Shown here: piece after piece, positions 8,926-10,476 of the stretch
How the letters are laid out: each line of letters begins with the position of its first letter
Numbering within the stretch: position 1 is the first letter of the stretch
Notes under the pieces: model-generated
Databases searched by the model: none
What the model saw: only the letters and a program-made list of their open reading frames with translations
What the model was told of the DNA's origin: nothing
Made by a program: the position numbers and the translations under genes
Assembly: GCA_014885115.2 (NCBI GenBank)
Contig: WKLE02001571.1
Location: 1-10,476 of the forward strand
DNA from: Asterionellopsis glacialis
Taxonomy: Eukaryota > Bacillariophyta > Plagiogrammaphyceae > Rhaphoneidales > Asterionellopsidaceae
Reading direction: 5' to 3'
DNA length: 10,476 bases

Positions 8926-9037
8926 AGTCTTCTTTTCTTTTGTGTGTTGATTGTCTTATTGTTGTGTTGTGCCGTGGTCGACATAGGCAGCATAGGGCAT
9001 AGTAACGTTACTCCCTCTTTCAGAAGATCAAGAAAAC

Positions 9038-10476
9038 ATGAAGACCTTTTACTCCTCCAATGACTTTCAGAAGAAAGCTCAGGAGTTGAGCCAACAGAAG
9101 ACCCTGCTGAATCCTCCTGCAATTCCTTTCATTAGGACTAAAAAGGAAAGGTTGAAGTCAAAAGACGACAACAAGGATTCCTACAAGACGATAGAAGTAA
9201 GAACTGATCCCTCTGAGGAAGGATCAGACTCTGAAACTATTGAAAAGAGAGTCAAATTTGAAGATGGAACTGCTGAAGAGTGGATCCAATGGAGAATTGA
9301 ATTTGCTGAAGTTGAGAGGGACTATCCCCTCACCAAAGCAAGCTCCAAGACTTCCATGGCCCTCACCCTTTTGAAGGGTAGAGCAAGGCAGCTGTTCCAA
9401 GCAGCAAATGCCAATTGCAAGAGCAAAAATGCAAGCCTCAAGAAACCAGCCCAAAAAGATCCTGAACAGGTCTTTGAACTGGTACTGAATGACGTAGGAG
9501 AGAATTTCTTCTTGTCCAGGCATGCGGCAAGGCGCCAGAAGAACTACCTTTCCTACCACTTAGCGATGGCCGACAACTTCATGTTGAGAGAGTTTGTTGG
9601 GAGGCTTTGCCAGTTGAACAAATATTTGCCATATTTTTCCGATGGATCACAATGGTAAAAAAATTAAATTCAAAAATTCGACAACGACAAAATCGTGGAT
9701 ATTCTTGATTGGGCAAAACCACTTAAGTGGCAATCTGCCCTACTCGCTAGCAACCTTGATCCACACGATCTCTCGTGGGAGGATACTGTGGACTACTTTG
9801 AGAAGTCAGAGGTACGCAATAATATTGATTGTGAACTTGCTAAGTCCAAAACACCTAAGGAAAGCAAGAAAAATTGCAAGAGTGAACGAACAATAAAGAA
9901 TTCTGATCGCAATAACAACGGAAGTGATGACAAGCGCCAGTGCACTCGTAAGTGGTGTAGCAAATGCCGTATGAATAACCATAACACCAACAAATGTACT
10001 GCAGACAAGTCAAAAAAGAAGGATTCCAGTAAATCCAAGACGTACACGCAGGAACAGGTAAATGTGATGATTAGTTTGCTCAAGGTATCAAAAGATAAAC
10101 CTAAAAAGAAACATAAAGTGCAGTAGGAATCGGATGAAGAATCCAATGACGAACCTAGTTCGTACTTTACCCAACAAAGTAAAATTAAACGTAAAACTAG
10201 TAGTGAAGACTTAGAAAATTACTTTACACCTACTTCCTACACTGCATCAAACCTTTTCCCCAATGTAGAACAATCGTATAACATGCTACGCAGTCAGCGT
10301 AAAGAAAAAAAACAAAAATCTACACATTGCACTACTGAAGTAGTAGGCAAAATAATAAATCAGGATGGCGAGCTCATTCCAATACGAATCTTACTCGACA
10401 CCAGTACTACTGTAACAATTATCCTTAAAAATTTTGTGGAATGGGGGAAGGCCAGTTCTTACAAGAACCCTAAACC
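9038..10476 (+). pseudogene. Ty3/gypsy-like gag-pol (gag, zinc knuckle, start of protease), interrupted and cut by the window end
   Basis: The gag part opens at ATG 9038. It has a capsid-like segment EEWIQWRIEFAEVERDYPL at about residues 81-99, followed by TSMALTLLKGRARQLF, the usual pattern of a retrotransposon gag. The frame meets TAA at 9656-9658. A short shifted piece (NGKKIKF) bridges to the original frame, which resumes with DNDKIVDILDWAKPLKW. A CCHC zinc knuckle, CSKCRMNNHNTNKC, sits at 9956-9997, followed by a Lys-rich tail. A TAG at 10124-10126 stops the frame, but the same frame stays open to the window end. It reaches a retroviral-type aspartic protease motif, LLDTSTTVTII (10391 onward), where the usual DTG or DSG has become DTS. 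Reverse transcriptase, RNase H and integrase would lie beyond the window. The two shifts and altered protease motif favour a dead copy, although the TAG could be a gag-pol boundary. Confidence 0.72.

Larger units (their letters stand above)
8800..9037 (+). repeat. Possible 5' LTR and leader of the gag-pol element
   Basis: This stretch sits between the point where the minus-strand retroelement frame fades and the gag ATG. It begins with TGTGTGGGAAAG (8800 or 8802 would give an LTR-like TG start), contains AATAAA at 8920-8925, and is followed by a T/G-rich run, as expected of an LTR. I cannot place the 3' end of the LTR or a convincing primer-binding site, and the matching 3' LTR would lie outside the window. 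It is a position-based inference. Confidence 0.3.

Noticed and set aside
8976..8990. TGGTCGACATAGG as a primer-binding site after the LTR
   Set aside because: It starts with TGG, but the bases before it do not end in CA and I could not match it to a tRNA end.
9224..9559. Minus-strand open frame opposite gag
   Set aside because: Antisense shadow of a clear gag coding frame with no protein-like motifs.
9793..10146. Minus-strand frame rich in Leu/Ser/Phe, looking like membrane segments
   Set aside because: It is the complement of the Lys-rich gag tail, which produces Leu/Phe/Ser runs by codon complementarity.
1..10476. CRISPR arrays, tRNA or rRNA genes, bacterial operon signals
   Set aside because: No regularly spaced repeats, cloverleaf sequences, rRNA-like blocks or ribosome-binding-site patterns were noticed; the gene structure is eukaryotic.

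Overview
The window looks like nuclear DNA of a marine diatom or another stramenopile alga. The evidence is one intron-bearing gene with GT-AG splicing and a protist-style class III nucleotide cyclase, set among decayed Helitron, RNase H-bearing retroelement and Ty3/gypsy-like sequences of types I associate with diatom genomes. The lineage is inferred from protein style and not proven. Most of the window is AT-rich; roughly 180-600 is noticeably more GC-rich.

Layout. 1-780: unassigned flank with overlapping open frames on both strands; the most protein-like lies on the minus strand at 39-359. 781-5080 (+): the only apparently intact gene, two exons split by a 130-base intron (2089-2218), encoding about 1389 residues. 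The product carries a four-helix voltage-sensor domain with an RxxRxxRxxR S4, an IQ calmodulin-binding motif, a further membrane/extracellular/membrane module, a class III cyclase domain and a conserved-looking C-terminal tail. No ion pore is visible, so it reads as a voltage-sensing cyclase. Its cyclase domain keeps the two metal-binding aspartates but lacks the usual transition-state Asn and Arg.

5081-10476 is a graveyard of mobile DNA. It holds a small minus-strand coding remnant (5287-5429); a broken Helitron-like N-terminal region (+, 5443-6274); a decayed minus-strand retroelement with linker, RNase H and C-terminal parts but no reverse transcriptase in view (6642-8799); and the start of a Ty3/gypsy-like gag-pol (+, 9038 to the window end) with a zinc knuckle and a protease motif, interrupted by stops and frameshifts. 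The last element begins where the minus-strand element stops, which suggests nesting.

The mobile remnants do not work together with the cyclase. The system of interest is the single gene that joins membrane-potential sensing, probable Ca2+/calmodulin input and a cyclic-nucleotide domain in one chain.
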